Positions 1 through 6,773 of a DNA stretch of 17,960 nt are shown here, piece by piece. Origin of the DNA: DAOTXL01 sp034434895. Its GTDB lineage: Bacteria > Chloroflexota > Anaerolineae > JAAYZQ01. Numbering within the stretch: position 1 is the stretch's first letter; every line of letters starts with the position of its first letter. Location: assembly GCA_034434895.1 (NCBI GenBank), contig DAOTYI010000267.1, positions 1 to 17,960 of the forward strand, given 5' to 3'. The position numbers and the translations under genes were made by a program. Below the pieces are notes generated by a model, which saw only the letters and a list, made by a program, of their open reading frames with translations, did no database searches and was not told where the DNA came from.

Positions 1-566
1 TAGAGGACCGCCCTCTCTTCGATCAGATCTACCACGCCGCCAAAATCGTTCTCTCGACCGATGGGCATCTGTACCGGCACCGGATTGGCCCCCAGCCGGC
101 GGCGGATGCTGGTCACCGCCCGGTCGAAATCGGCGCCGACGCGGTCCATCTTGTTGACGAAGCAGAGGCGCGGCACCCCGTAGCGGTCGGCCTGCCGCCA
201 CACCGTCTCCGATTGGGGCTCAACACCGGCTACGCCGTCGAACACGACCACCCCGCCATCGAGGACGCGCAGGCTCCGTTGCACCTCGGCGGTGAAATCA
301 ATGTGCCCCGGCGTGTCAATCAGGTTGATCTGGTGTCCCCGCCAGGTTGCGGTGATGGCCGCCGCCTGGATGGTGATGCCCCGTTCCCGCTCCTGGGGCA
401 TAAAGTCGGTGACAGTCGTGCCCTCGTCCACACTGCCCAGGCGATGGGTCCGACCGGTGTGGTATAGAATCCGCTCGGTCACGGTCGTTTTGCCCGCGTC
501 AATGTGGGCAATGAGGCCGATATTGCGGATGGATTTCAAAACTTGATCCTTGCTCATATCATTCAT
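1..566 (-). CDS. fusA: Elongation factor G, N-terminal part (runs off the left edge)
   Basis: EF-G is the ribosome-bound GTPase that drives translocation during elongation and, with RRF, ribosome recycling. About 188 codons are visible, covering most of the GTP-binding domain. The GTPase signatures are all present: AHIDAGKTT (residues 20-28, P-loop), RGITIQ (switch I), DTPGH (G3) and NKMD (G4). The stretch DGVAGVEPQSETVWRQADRYGVPR is typical of EF-G rather than of TetM-type protection proteins. The start was set at 566 (MNDMSKDQV); an ATG three codons in, at 557, is also possible, and neither has a clear Shine-Dalgarno site. A heptamer tandem repeat with no stop in this frame lies directly upstream and contains in-frame ATGs, so the true N-terminus is uncertain. 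A promoter and a hairpin precede the gene. The 3' end lies outside the window. Confidence 0.95.
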   Translation of the reverse strand, partial: MNDMSKDQVLKSIRNIGLIAHIDAGKTTVTERILYHTGRTHRLGSVDEGTTVTDFMPQERERGITIQAAAITATWRGHQINLIDTPGHIDFTAEVQRSLRVLDGGVVVFDGVAGVEPQSETVWRQADRYGVPRLCFVNKMDRVGADFDRAVTSIRRRLGANPVPVQMPIGRENDFGGVVDLIEERAVL

Positions 567-573
567 TTTAGCG

Positions 574-620
574 CATTCCGCATTCCGCATTCCGCATTCC
601 GCATTCCGCATTCCGCATTC
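574..620. repeat. Heptamer tandem repeat (CATTCCG, 6.7 copies) upstream of fusA
   Basis: Six perfect copies of CATTCCG plus five bases of a seventh lie 7 bp upstream of the fusA start. On the coding strand each unit reads GGAATGC and offers a weak GGAA ribosome-binding-like core and an ATG. Because 7 is not a multiple of 3, changes in copy number would shift the frame of any upstream initiation. It is a microsatellite-like array, too short and spacer-less to be a CRISPR. Confidence 0.95.
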
Positions 621-630
621 ACAATAAGAA

Positions 631-659
631 GCGGCTCATCGTCCTGCGTGATGAGCCGC
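631..659 (-). terminator. Leader hairpin with T-rich tail before fusA (terminator or attenuator)
   Basis: Two perfect 10-base arms, GCGGCTCATC (631-640) and GATGAGCCGC (650-659), enclose a 9-nt loop. Read on the minus strand the stem is followed by TTCTTATT, which looks like an intrinsic terminator. It lies between the fusA promoter and the fusA start, so it would act as a leader attenuator or as the terminator of an upstream minus-strand transcript. Confidence 0.65.
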
Positions 660-690
660 CTCCGTGGGTCATTCACATCAGCGGATTAAA

Positions 691-719
691 ATTCTACCAC
701 AGGTAGACGGAAAAGCCAA
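691..719 (-). promoter_or_regulatory. Sigma70-type promoter for fusA
   Basis: On the minus strand, a -35 box TTGGCT (714-719) and a -10 box TAGAAT (691-696) are separated by exactly 17 bp. The -10 is preceded by TGG, an extended -10 element. Transcription would start near 684, giving a leader of about 118 nt that contains the hairpin and the heptamer repeat. Confidence 0.7.
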
Positions 720-867
720 AAAAGGGCAGCCGGTTGGCGGGACCCCACGCCGCCAGCAGGCGAGATTCCAGGCTCCAGAGCAAAGGGGTGGCCAACCCAC
801 CGACGCCCACCAGGCCGACGTTACCGGTGCGATTTCCAATCACCCGCGCCTTAACTTGATGCCAATT
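694..867 (-). pseudogene. Possible gene remnant or very small protein, C-terminal-like fragment
   Basis: A minus-strand frame open from the stop at 868-870 down to a TAG at 694-696 encodes about 57 residues with a hydrophobic middle (GNVGLVGVGGLATPLLW) and an aromatic end (LPFFGFSVYLW). The only plausible start is a GTG at 843 (49 residues), and no Shine-Dalgarno site was identified for it. The composition looks protein-like, as for the C-terminus of a membrane protein, and the stop codon overlaps the fusA -10 box. I do not recognise the family. It could be a decayed gene tail or a chance open frame in GC-rich DNA. The rest of 720-985 shows nothing I can support. Confidence 0.25.
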
Positions 868-985
868 TCAGCGGTCTCGGGGGAAGGGGCAAAAGCGTCA
901 GATGGCCTGCCGCCAGCCCGGAAGTTGCAGAAGAAGCGATGACGTGGTACTATCAAGGAACCTGGAATGGGAGGGAAGCGTCTTA

Positions 986-1004
986 GAGCTTGTCACAGAA
1001 ACCA
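986..1004. repeat. Possible solo end of the foldback element family
   Basis: The bases GAGCTTGTC..GAAACCA resemble the terminal sequence GAGCCTGTCTGAAAA found at the ends of the foldback elements near 11.3 kb and 13.6 kb, with one substitution and a short mismatch/indel. No partner arm was found nearby, so this may be a remnant or chance similarity. Confidence 0.3.
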
Positions 1005-1032
1005 GTAGAGCAACTGCGAGCAGTTACCTTAC
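1005..1032. repeat. Hairpin repeat, copy 1, just 3' of tRNA-Glu
   Basis: An inverted repeat centred on GCAACTGC-GA-GCAGTT has imperfect outer arms GTAG and TTAC. The 16-base core (1010-1025) is identical to 13794-13809, where a second copy follows another minus-strand gene. The position, five bases past the tRNA 3' end, and the stem-loop shape suggest a transcript 3' end or terminator function. Confidence 0.65.
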
Positions 1033-1036
1033 AAAG

Positions 1037-1109
1037 TAGCGGATACGGGATTCGAACCCGTGTCTCTGCCTTGAGAGGGCAGTATCCTGGGCCACTAGAC
1101 GAATCCGCC
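1037..1109 (-). tRNA. tRNA-Glu (anticodon CUC)
   Basis: The 73-nt cloverleaf reads on the minus strand. The acceptor arms GGCGGAT and ATCCGCT pair with a G-U at position 1, with discriminator A. The D-arm region GTCTAGTGGCCCAGGA is typical of tRNA-Glu. The anticodon stem CTGCC/GGCAG encloses loop CTCTCAA, giving anticodon CUC, which decodes GAG. The T arm is ACGGG-TTCGAAT-CCCGT. The CCA end is not encoded. A strong promoter lies just upstream and a hairpin follows. Confidence 0.95.
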
Positions 1110-1129
1110 CTGCCCACAGCCACATCATC

Positions 1130-1158
1130 ATTGTACCAGCAGGATGAGGAATTGTCAA
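1130..1158 (-). promoter_or_regulatory. Near-consensus promoter for tRNA-Glu
   Basis: On the minus strand, a perfect -35 TTGACA (1153-1158) and a -10 TACAAT (1130-1135) are separated by 17 bp, with an extended TGG before the -10. The expected start near 1123 is about 14 nt upstream of the mature tRNA 5' end. Confidence 0.85.
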
Positions 1159-1208
1159 ACGCTGGGGGCGCCAAGTCCGTGGACAGCAAAGCCCGTCTAT
1201 GCCATGTG

Positions 1209-1227
1209 CAACCTGTTTTTCAGGTTG
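1209..1227. promoter_or_regulatory. Inverted repeat overlapping the kinase-operon -35 box (possible operator)
   Basis: Perfect 7-base arms CAACCTG (1209-1215) and CAGGTTG (1221-1227) flank TTTTT. The right arm overlaps the first three bases of the -35 box TTGTCA at 1225-1230. The placement suits a repressor site; a terminator for upstream plus-strand transcription is less likely because no T-run follows. Confidence 0.4.
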
Positions 1228-1253
1228 TCATCCATTTTGCTTTGGGGTATAAT
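1225..1253 (+). promoter_or_regulatory. Sigma70-type promoter of the ATPase/kinase operon
   Basis: A -35 TTGTCA (1225-1230) and a perfect -10 TATAAT (1248-1253) are separated by 17 bp. Transcription would begin near 1260, leaving a leader of only about 27 nt before the ATG at 1287. Confidence 0.85.
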
Positions 1254-1286
1254 AGCGGCCAGCTACGTCGCAGATGAGAGCAAGAT

Positions 1287-3278
1287 ATGGACCTCAAACG
1301 GCTGCGCAATCCATTCTACAGCCGGCAGCGGATCACCGATCCGGCCTGTTTCTACGGCCGTCAGCGAGAGCTTGAGGCACTCTACAGCGCCATCATCACC
1401 CACCAATGCCGCTCGGTCGTCGGCGAACGCAAACTGGGCAAAAGTTCGCTGCTGTCCGCCGTTGCCCGGCCAGAGCGGATGCAGCGCTTTGGCCTGGACC
1501 CGGCGCGGACTCTGTTCCTCTATCTCGACCTGGAGGGCATGGCCTCGGCGCGGCGGGAGGAGTTCTGGGTTGAGCTGCTGGACCGCCTGATCGCCGCCCT
1601 GCCGCCGGACGACCCTTCGGGCCTGCGTGGGGAGGCCGGGCGGCTGCTGGACGGCGGGGAACTGCGCTTCACCACCGTACGCCGCCTGTTGCGCCGGTTG
1701 CGCGACACCGGCCTGGAGCTGGTACTGGCCCTGGACGAGTTTGAGGGGCTGGCCCGTAACCCCAACTTTGAGCCCGATTTCTATGGCGAGCTGCGCAGCC
1801 TGGCCGGCGAGCTGGGCCTTGTCTACCTGACCGCCTCCAAGCGGAGCCTGTACGAACTGACCTATCACCACCGCGACACCCTCTCCTCGCCCTTCTTCAA
1901 CATCTTTTCCGAACTGCCGCTGGGGTTGATGCCCGACGACGAGGCCCGTGGCCTGCTGGAGACCCTCTCTCAGCAGGGGGAAGGGCCAGGGTTCTGCCAG
2001 GAGGAGGTGGACCTGGCCCTGGAGCTGGCCGGGCCGCACCCCTTTTTCCTCCAGATCGCCGGCTTTCACCTCTACGAACTGCCCGGCCGGGGCCGGCCTC
2101 ACGCCCCGGAGAGCTACGACCGGGCGGCCCGTCACTTTACCGCTGAGGCCGAGGACCACTACCGTTACCTGTGGTCGCAACTGAGTGCCGAGGAGCAGCA
2201 GGCACTCCTGTCGCCCAACCAGGCCAGCGAATCGTTGCGCAAAACATTGCTGGCCCGGGCGCTCATCCGACCGGATCAGGGCAGGTCGTCAACCGGCCCC
2301 CGCTATGTGCCTTTTGGCCACGCCTTTGCCGTTTTCCTGGAGGGCCGTCGCCATGCGGAGCAGAGCACGCCCACCGATCCCACCCTCCTCGAAGCCAGGG
2401 CGGCCACCGATCTGACCGGCAAACGGCTGGGCAACTACCGCGTCATCGCCGCGCTGGGACAGGGGGGCATGGCCAGGGTGTATAAAGGCTATCAACCGTT
2501 GCTGGACCGCGCTGTGGCCATCAAGGTGCTGGCCCCTCATTTTGCCACCGATGAGGAGTTTCGCACCCGCTTCCAGCGCGAGGCAGCGGCCATCGCCCGC
2601 CTTCGGCACCCCAATATCGTCCAGGTTTATGACTTTGGCATGGAAGGGCCGATCCACTACATGGTCATGGAGTATATCGCCGGCGACACCCTCAAGATGC
2701 GCATCCGCTCGGCGCGGGCGGCCGGGGAGCGACTGCCGCGCCGGGAGGTGCTGACCGTGCTGCGCGGCATGGCTTCCGCCCTGGACTATGCCCACAGCCA
2801 CGACATCATCCACCGCGATGTCAAGCCGGCCAACATCATGCTGCGCGTCGAGGAGGGAGGGGACCGGCAGACCTTTACCCCGGTGCTGACCGATTTCGGG
2901 GTGGCGAAAATCCTGGAAGGGGTGCAGTTTACCGGCACCGGCATGACCATCGGCACGCCTGACTATATGGCCCCGGAGCAGGGCAGTGGCGGCCAGGTGA
3001 CCGCTGCTGCCGACCTCTATTCTCTGGCGGTCATCCTCTACGAGATGCTGGCCGGCGAGCTGCCCTTCACCGCCGATACACCGGTGGCCGTGCTGCTCAA
3101 ACATATCTCCGACACCCCTCCCCCCCTCCACCGGCGCGTGCCCGACCTGCCGCCAGCCCTGGACCAGGTGTTGCAACGGGCCCTGGCCAAAAAGCCGGAG
3201 GACCGCTTTCCCAGCGGCGCAGCCCTGGTGCAGGCGGTAGAGCAGGCCTGGCCGACCGGGCCGGGAGATGAAGGATGA
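1287..3278 (+). CDS. AAA-like (STAND-type) ATPase fused to a PknB-family serine/threonine kinase
   Basis: The 663-residue product has two modules. Residues 1 to about 365 form an Arch_ATPase/AAA-like domain: it opens with FYGRQREL, has a P-loop variant GERKLGKSS (46-54), Walker B LALDEFE (D150, E151), and the late GPHPFF and YRYLWSQL motifs. Residues 384 to about 655 form a complete Hanks-type kinase: glycine loop GQGGMARV (391-398), ATP lysine K413, helix-C E432, HRDVKPAN (509-516), DFG (536-538) and GTPDYMAPEQ. All catalytic residues are present, so an active kinase is expected. No transmembrane segment or PASTA repeat is seen, so it is predicted cytoplasmic. The upstream Shine-Dalgarno site is weak (GAGAGCAAG). 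The stop overlaps the next start as ATGA, implying translational coupling to the membrane ATPase. The function is inferred to be nucleotide-switch-controlled signalling; the substrate is unknown. Confidence 0.9.
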   Translation: MDLKRLRNPFYSRQRITDPACFYGRQRELEALYSAIITHQCRSVVGERKLGKSSLLSAVARPERMQRFGLDPARTLFLYLDLEGMASARREEFWVELLDRLIAALPPDDPSGLRGEAGRLLDGGELRFTTVRRLLRRLRDTGLELVLALDEFEGLARNPNFEPDFYGELRSLAGELGLVYLTASKRSLYELTYHHRDTLSSPFFNIFSELPLGLMPDDEARGLLETLSQQGEGPGFCQEEVDLALELAGPHPFFLQIAGFHLYELPGRGRPHAPESYDRAARHFTAEAEDHYRYLWSQLSAEEQQALLSPNQASESLRKTLLARALIRPDQGRSSTGPRYVPFGHAFAVFLEGRRHAEQSTPTDPTLLEARAATDLTGKRLGNYRVIAALGQGGMARVYKGYQPLLDRAVAIKVLAPHFATDEEFRTRFQREAAAIARLRHPNIVQVYDFGMEGPIHYMVMEYIAGDTLKMRIRSARAAGERLPRREVLTVLRGMASALDYAHSHDIIHRDVKPANIMLRVEEGGDRQTFTPVLTDFGVAKILEGVQFTGTGMTIGTPDYMAPEQGSGGQVTAAADLYSLAVILYEMLAGELPFTADTPVAVLLKHISDTPPPLHRRVPDLPPALDQVLQRALAKKPEDRFPSGAALVQAVEQAWPTGPGDEG

Positions 3279-6200
3279 TCCGGCGCAGTGTGACCACCGG
3301 CCTGCTGGTTGGGGTGGCCTTTGTCCTGATAGCCATTTATCCCACGCTGTCGCTCTATGCCCGGCTGCCGGCGTGGCCGCTGAAGGTACGCCCGATCCTG
3401 CACACTCTGCTGCTGCTGGTCCATGGCCTCCTGGGCCCTGCCGTCCTGGCGCTGGTGGGCAGCCTGGCTGCCTGGCGCAGCGGGGCCATCGGCCTCCGCC
3501 AGGGTTTTAAGGCCGGGGCCATCAGTGGCCTGCTGGTCAGCCTGCTGTTCTACACCCTGCTGCTGGCTCCAACCGCCGCCGTGGTGGCCAGCCTGCGGCT
3601 GTGGAATTACCGGCCCACGCCGCAGGCCCCCTACCCGCCGGATCCGATCCTCCTCGAATTCATGCGTCAGATGATGATCACTATGCACATGCGCCTGGAC
3701 CTGTGCCTGCTGGCCGGCGCACTGGTGGGTGGCCTGGAAGGAGCAGCCGTCGGCTGGTTCCGGCGCCGGAGATCATCGCCCCCTCCCTCGCTGCTGGACA
3801 CGCTGGACACCCCTCAGCCTCGTCTGCGCTGGTTTGCCACCCACGACGATGTGTGGCAGGCGGGCATCATCGCCGGCCTGGTCGGCGGTGGTGTTATCTG
3901 GCTCAGCATCACTGTCACCTTTCTGAGCAATCTGAAAGTGGACTGGCCGGTGCTTCAGAATGCCCTGCGCGGGAATGCCGGCCTGGTCATACGCTTCCTG
4001 TCCAGCGAAACGCTGTTGAACTGCCTGGGCCCGCTGTTCATCCTGACGGTGTTGGGCATCGGCGCGTTGGCCGTATTGTTGTTGAAAGACCCGCCCCGTC
4101 GCCATCTGTCCCGCCTGCAGGTGGTGCTGATCGCCGGCACGGTCGCGGCGGTGTTTGCCTCCCTGGCCGTGATGCCTGTGGCCTTTATCGGCCTCGGCGT
4201 AGCGCGCTACGGGGCGTTTGAGGTCCTCCAGACCGCCCAGTCGGCGAACCCGCAGCACGAACTCTACATGGACCCGGAAGCGATGGAACTGTTCCGGCAG
4301 CTCATCCACACCCCCCAGGTGACGATCCCCTGGTTCTATGGGCTGCCCTTCCTGCTGTCTGTCATCGTCCTGCTGGGTGTCCTGGCCTGGCTGGCACCCC
4401 AGGCGGTGTTCTACGGGCTGACCCTGCCCCTGATCTTCCGCCGGCCGGTGGACCGGGCAGCCCGGATCGCGCGCGCGGTTCACAGCCAGCCGGCCAGCCT
4501 GTTGCCCCGCCTCTACGGGTTGTACACCCATGACGCCAAAGCGGTCAGGGTCCTGCCCCACCTGGCCTTTCTGCTCCATGACCGGCCGGCGGCCGAGATG
4601 GTGGCCGCCTACTACACCCTCAGCACCCTGCCCGCTGAAACCGACCGGGCGGTATCGGTCATCCGCCAGACGGTGGCCGGTCAGGAAAGCTGGCGCTGGC
4701 GGGCCGAGGTCGGCGAACTGTACCGCATCCTGGACGACGGGTTGGCCGCCAGAACATTGGCCCAGGTGACGGCCATCCCACCGCCGCCCCAGGAGATCAC
4801 CTCCTCCCTGCCGCTCCTCCTGGCGCGGAGCTGCGAGGGGATCGGACGGGTGCTGGGGGAACTCAAAAAGGTGGAGCGGGTAGATGACCTGAGCACCAAA
4901 CTGATCTTTCTCAACAGTGCCCAGGCAGCCCTCCTCGACCTGCGGCGCAGTGTGGGACGGGATAGTGAGACCTGCCAGACCCTTTACCCCGAAGTGAACC
5001 TGATGCACCACCTGCTGGACCGCTGGCAGGGGCTGGTGCTGACGGCCATGCAGGACCTGCAGGGCCGGGCCGACCTGCAGGCCAGGCTCCAGGTCCTGCA
5101 CGCCGCCTTTGCCCCCCGGCTGCGTCAGAGCATCCTCATCACCAACCAGGGGTTGAACGTGGCCCAGAATGTCCGCCTGCACGTTGCCGACGGCGAAGGA
5201 TACCGGGTGACGGAGGGGGCTGAGCAGCAGATTGACATCCTCGGCCCCCAGGAGAGCCGTGAGCTGGAGTTCTGGCTGGCCCCCGACAGCCCCCGCCGCC
5301 TGCGCCTGGCCTGGGAGTTGACCTATGACGATGCTGTAGACCGTGGGCGGCGGGTCGAGTTCGCCGACGCGATGGAACTGGAGGCGGACAGGAGCGGTCA
5401 GCCCTTCCACCGCATCTTCCCCATCCCCTACGTCACCGGCACGCCGCTCCGCTCCGGCGAAATGTTTGTCGGACGGCAGGATGTGTTCGATTTTGTGCGC
5501 GAGCACCTGCTGGGGGCCTATCAGAACAATGTCATCGTCCTGCACGGCCAGCGGCGCACGGGCAAGACCTCCATCCTCTACCGCCTGCAGGAGGTACTGG
5601 CCGACACCCACATCGCCGTCCTGGTGGACATGCAGGGCAAGGCGGCGCGGGGCACGGCCGATTTCCTCTATGCTCTCAGCGACGACATCGCCTACACGCT
5701 GGAGAACCACAACCTGGCTGTAGAGCTGCCCCCCCGCGCCGAATATGAACAGGCCCCTGAATTCACCTTCCGCTCTCGCTTTTTGCGCCCGGCCGTGGAC
5801 AGGCTAGACAACCGCAACCTGCTGCTGATGTTCGACGAGTTCGAAGAGTTGCAAAAGCGGGTGGAGGATGGCCGGCTGGAACCGGAGATCTTTGCCTTTC
5901 TGCGCAATCTGATGCAGCATGAGCCGCGCGTGGATTTTATCTTCTCTGGCACCCATAAACTGGAAGAGTTGGGGGCCGAATACTGGTCCATCCTGTTCAA
6001 CATTGCTGCTTACAAGCGCATCACCTTCCTGGCCCCCGACGAGGTGCGCCGCCTGGTGACCGAACCGGTCGCGCCTTACGGTCTGGAATATGACCCTCTG
6101 GCCGTAGAGCGGATCATCCAGGTCACAGCCGGCCACCCCTATTTTACCCAGGTGGTCTGCCACGAGATGGTAGCCTATCACAACGAGACCCGGCGCAACT

Positions 6201-6541
6201 ATCTGACCGTCACCTGCGTGGACCGGGTGTTGGAACGGATCGTCGAGCGGGGGGAAGCTCACTTCAAATACCTGTGGACCGGCGCAACCGCCGACGAGCA
6301 GCGGGTGATGCTGGCCCTCACCGACCTGCTGCCTGACCCCGACGCGGCGGCCATGCCGGCCCAGATCGCCGCCGAGTTAAGCCGCAAGGGGTATGACCTG
6401 TCGGAAGAGGCCCTGACCGGGGCCCTGGCCCGCCTTCAGGCCAGGGACATCGTCACCCGCTCCGGCCCGCAGAGCAGCCTCTACCGCTTCAAGATTGACC
6501 TCATCCGGCGCTGGATCGGCCTCACCCGGCCGGGGGTGTGA
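3275..6541 (+). CDS. Eight-TM membrane protein with C-terminal AAA-like (STAND-type) ATPase
   Basis: The 1088-residue product starts on the ATG that overlaps the previous stop codon. About eight hydrophobic segments lie at residues 8-28, 43-66, 81-105, 142-162, 195-216, 250-271, 282-307 and 351-388. A helical soluble region (about 390-610) follows, then a beta-sandwich-like stretch (about 618-705, ITNQGLNVAQNVRLHV), then an AAA-like ATPase from about 732: P-loop GQRRTGKTS (758-766), Walker B MFDEFEE (D854, E855), sensor-like FSGTHK (889-894), GHPYFTQ and FKYLWTG. These last motifs match those in the upstream kinase fusion (DEFE, HPFF, YRYLW), so the two ATPase modules are relatives. I do not recognise the full-length architecture. 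The ATPase likely faces the cytoplasm and may receive or relay signals with the kinase. The last 65 bp are duplicated beyond the toxin-antitoxin pair. Confidence 0.88.
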   Translation: MIRRSVTTGLLVGVAFVLIAIYPTLSLYARLPAWPLKVRPILHTLLLLVHGLLGPAVLALVGSLAAWRSGAIGLRQGFKAGAISGLLVSLLFYTLLLAPTAAVVASLRLWNYRPTPQAPYPPDPILLEFMRQMMITMHMRLDLCLLAGALVGGLEGAAVGWFRRRRSSPPPSLLDTLDTPQPRLRWFATHDDVWQAGIIAGLVGGGVIWLSITVTFLSNLKVDWPVLQNALRGNAGLVIRFLSSETLLNCLGPLFILTVLGIGALAVLLLKDPPRRHLSRLQVVLIAGTVAAVFASLAVMPVAFIGLGVARYGAFEVLQTAQSANPQHELYMDPEAMELFRQLIHTPQVTIPWFYGLPFLLSVIVLLGVLAWLAPQAVFYGLTLPLIFRRPVDRAARIARAVHSQPASLLPRLYGLYTHDAKAVRVLPHLAFLLHDRPAAEMVAAYYTLSTLPAETDRAVSVIRQTVAGQESWRWRAEVGELYRILDDGLAARTLAQVTAIPPPPQEITSSLPLLLARSCEGIGRVLGELKKVERVDDLSTKLIFLNSAQAALLDLRRSVGRDSETCQTLYPEVNLMHHLLDRWQGLVLTAMQDLQGRADLQARLQVLHAAFAPRLRQSILITNQGLNVAQNVRLHVADGEGYRVTEGAEQQIDILGPQESRELEFWLAPDSPRRLRLAWELTYDDAVDRGRRVEFADAMELEADRSGQPFHRIFPIPYVTGTPLRSGEMFVGRQDVFDFVREHLLGAYQNNVIVLHGQRRTGKTSILYRLQEVLADTHIAVLVDMQGKAARGTADFLYALSDDIAYTLENHNLAVELPPRAEYEQAPEFTFRSRFLRPAVDRLDNRNLLLMFDEFEELQKRVEDGRLEPEIFAFLRNLMQHEPRVDFIFSGTHKLEELGAEYWSILFNIAAYKRITFLAPDEVRRLVTEPVAPYGLEYDPLAVERIIQVTAGHPYFTQVVCHEMVAYHNETRRNYLTVTCVDRVLERIVERGEAHFKYLWTGATADEQRVMLALTDLLPDPDAAAMPAQIAAELSRKGYDLSEEALTGALARLQARDIVTRSGPQSSLYRFKIDLIRRWIGLTRPGV

Positions 6542-6563
6542 GAGGACCACCGCAGCAGGCTGA
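6476..6563. repeat. Left copy of the direct duplication flanking the toxin-antitoxin segment
   Basis: Bases 6476-6508 match 7331-7363 with one mismatch, and 6530-6542 match 7364-7376 with one mismatch; the 21 bp between (6509-6529) are absent from the right copy. An 11-base match CAGCAGGCTGA (6553-6563) follows in collinear order. This copy contains the real 3' end of the membrane ATPase gene. Confidence 0.9.
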
Positions 6564-6565
6564 GG

Positions 6566-6705
6566 TGTTCGAAGCAGAACATGGGCGTGGGGCACCCCGT
6601 TGCTCGGCGGGGGCCTGTGACCCCCGCCCGTGGGGGGGCCGCCGGCTCACAGACCCGGCGGGAGCAGGGTGGGTGGAGTACCCAGTTCTTCTGCTTCGAA
6701 AACCC
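6566..6705. mobile_element. Foldback (MITE-like) element between the ATPase operon and the TA pair
   Basis: Perfect 12-base inverted repeats TTCGAAGCAGAA (6568-6579) and TTCTGCTTCGAA (6689-6700) bound a GC-rich interior that is itself an imperfect palindrome (GGCCTGTGACC near 6612 against GGCTCACAGACC near 6643). The octamer GGCTGAGG occurs on both sides (6558-6565 and 6706-6713), which could be a target-site duplication. No transposase gene is present. It could instead act as a strong terminator for the ATPase operon. Confidence 0.5.
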
Positions 6706-6745
6706 GGCTGAGGAGCAGGTTTGCTCCGGATGCTGATGTGTGCTA

Positions 6746-6755
6746 AACTATAATC
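6746..6755 (+). promoter_or_regulatory. Probable -10 region of the toxin-antitoxin promoter
   Basis: The sequence TAAACTATAATC contains a TATAAT-type box just ahead of the antitoxin start, followed by AAGGAG 8 nt before the ATG. No convincing -35 at the ideal distance is seen; TTGCTC (6720-6725) at 17 bp from TAAACT is the best partner. Confidence 0.45.
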
Positions 6756-6773
6756 GTAGAAGGAGAGTGGAGG

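Noticed and set aside
1..566. Ribosomal protection protein (TetM-like) instead of EF-G
   Set aside because: The region after the DTPGH motif (VERSLRVLDG-type and VEPQSETVWRQADRYGVPR) follows EF-G rather than TetM.
574..620. CRISPR-like array
   Set aside because: Units are only 7 bp with no spacers; it is a simple tandem repeat.
1263..2180. Minus-strand open frame opposite the kinase fusion
   Set aside because: Antisense shadow of the ATPase domain; low-complexity composition and no family-like motif.
1287..3278. Kinase domain as a pseudokinase
   Set aside because: The glycine loop, K413, E432, HRD, DFG and APE motifs are all intact.
3773..5710. Long minus-strand open frame of about 645 codons opposite the membrane ATPase gene
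   Set aside because: It is antisense to a gene with clear domain motifs; its translation is glutamine-, glycine- and histidine-rich without recognisable motifs, as expected for a shadow frame in GC-rich DNA.
6566..6705. Insertion sequence with transposase
   Set aside because: The palindrome has no coding capacity and no transposase frame lies nearby; only a non-autonomous element is possible.
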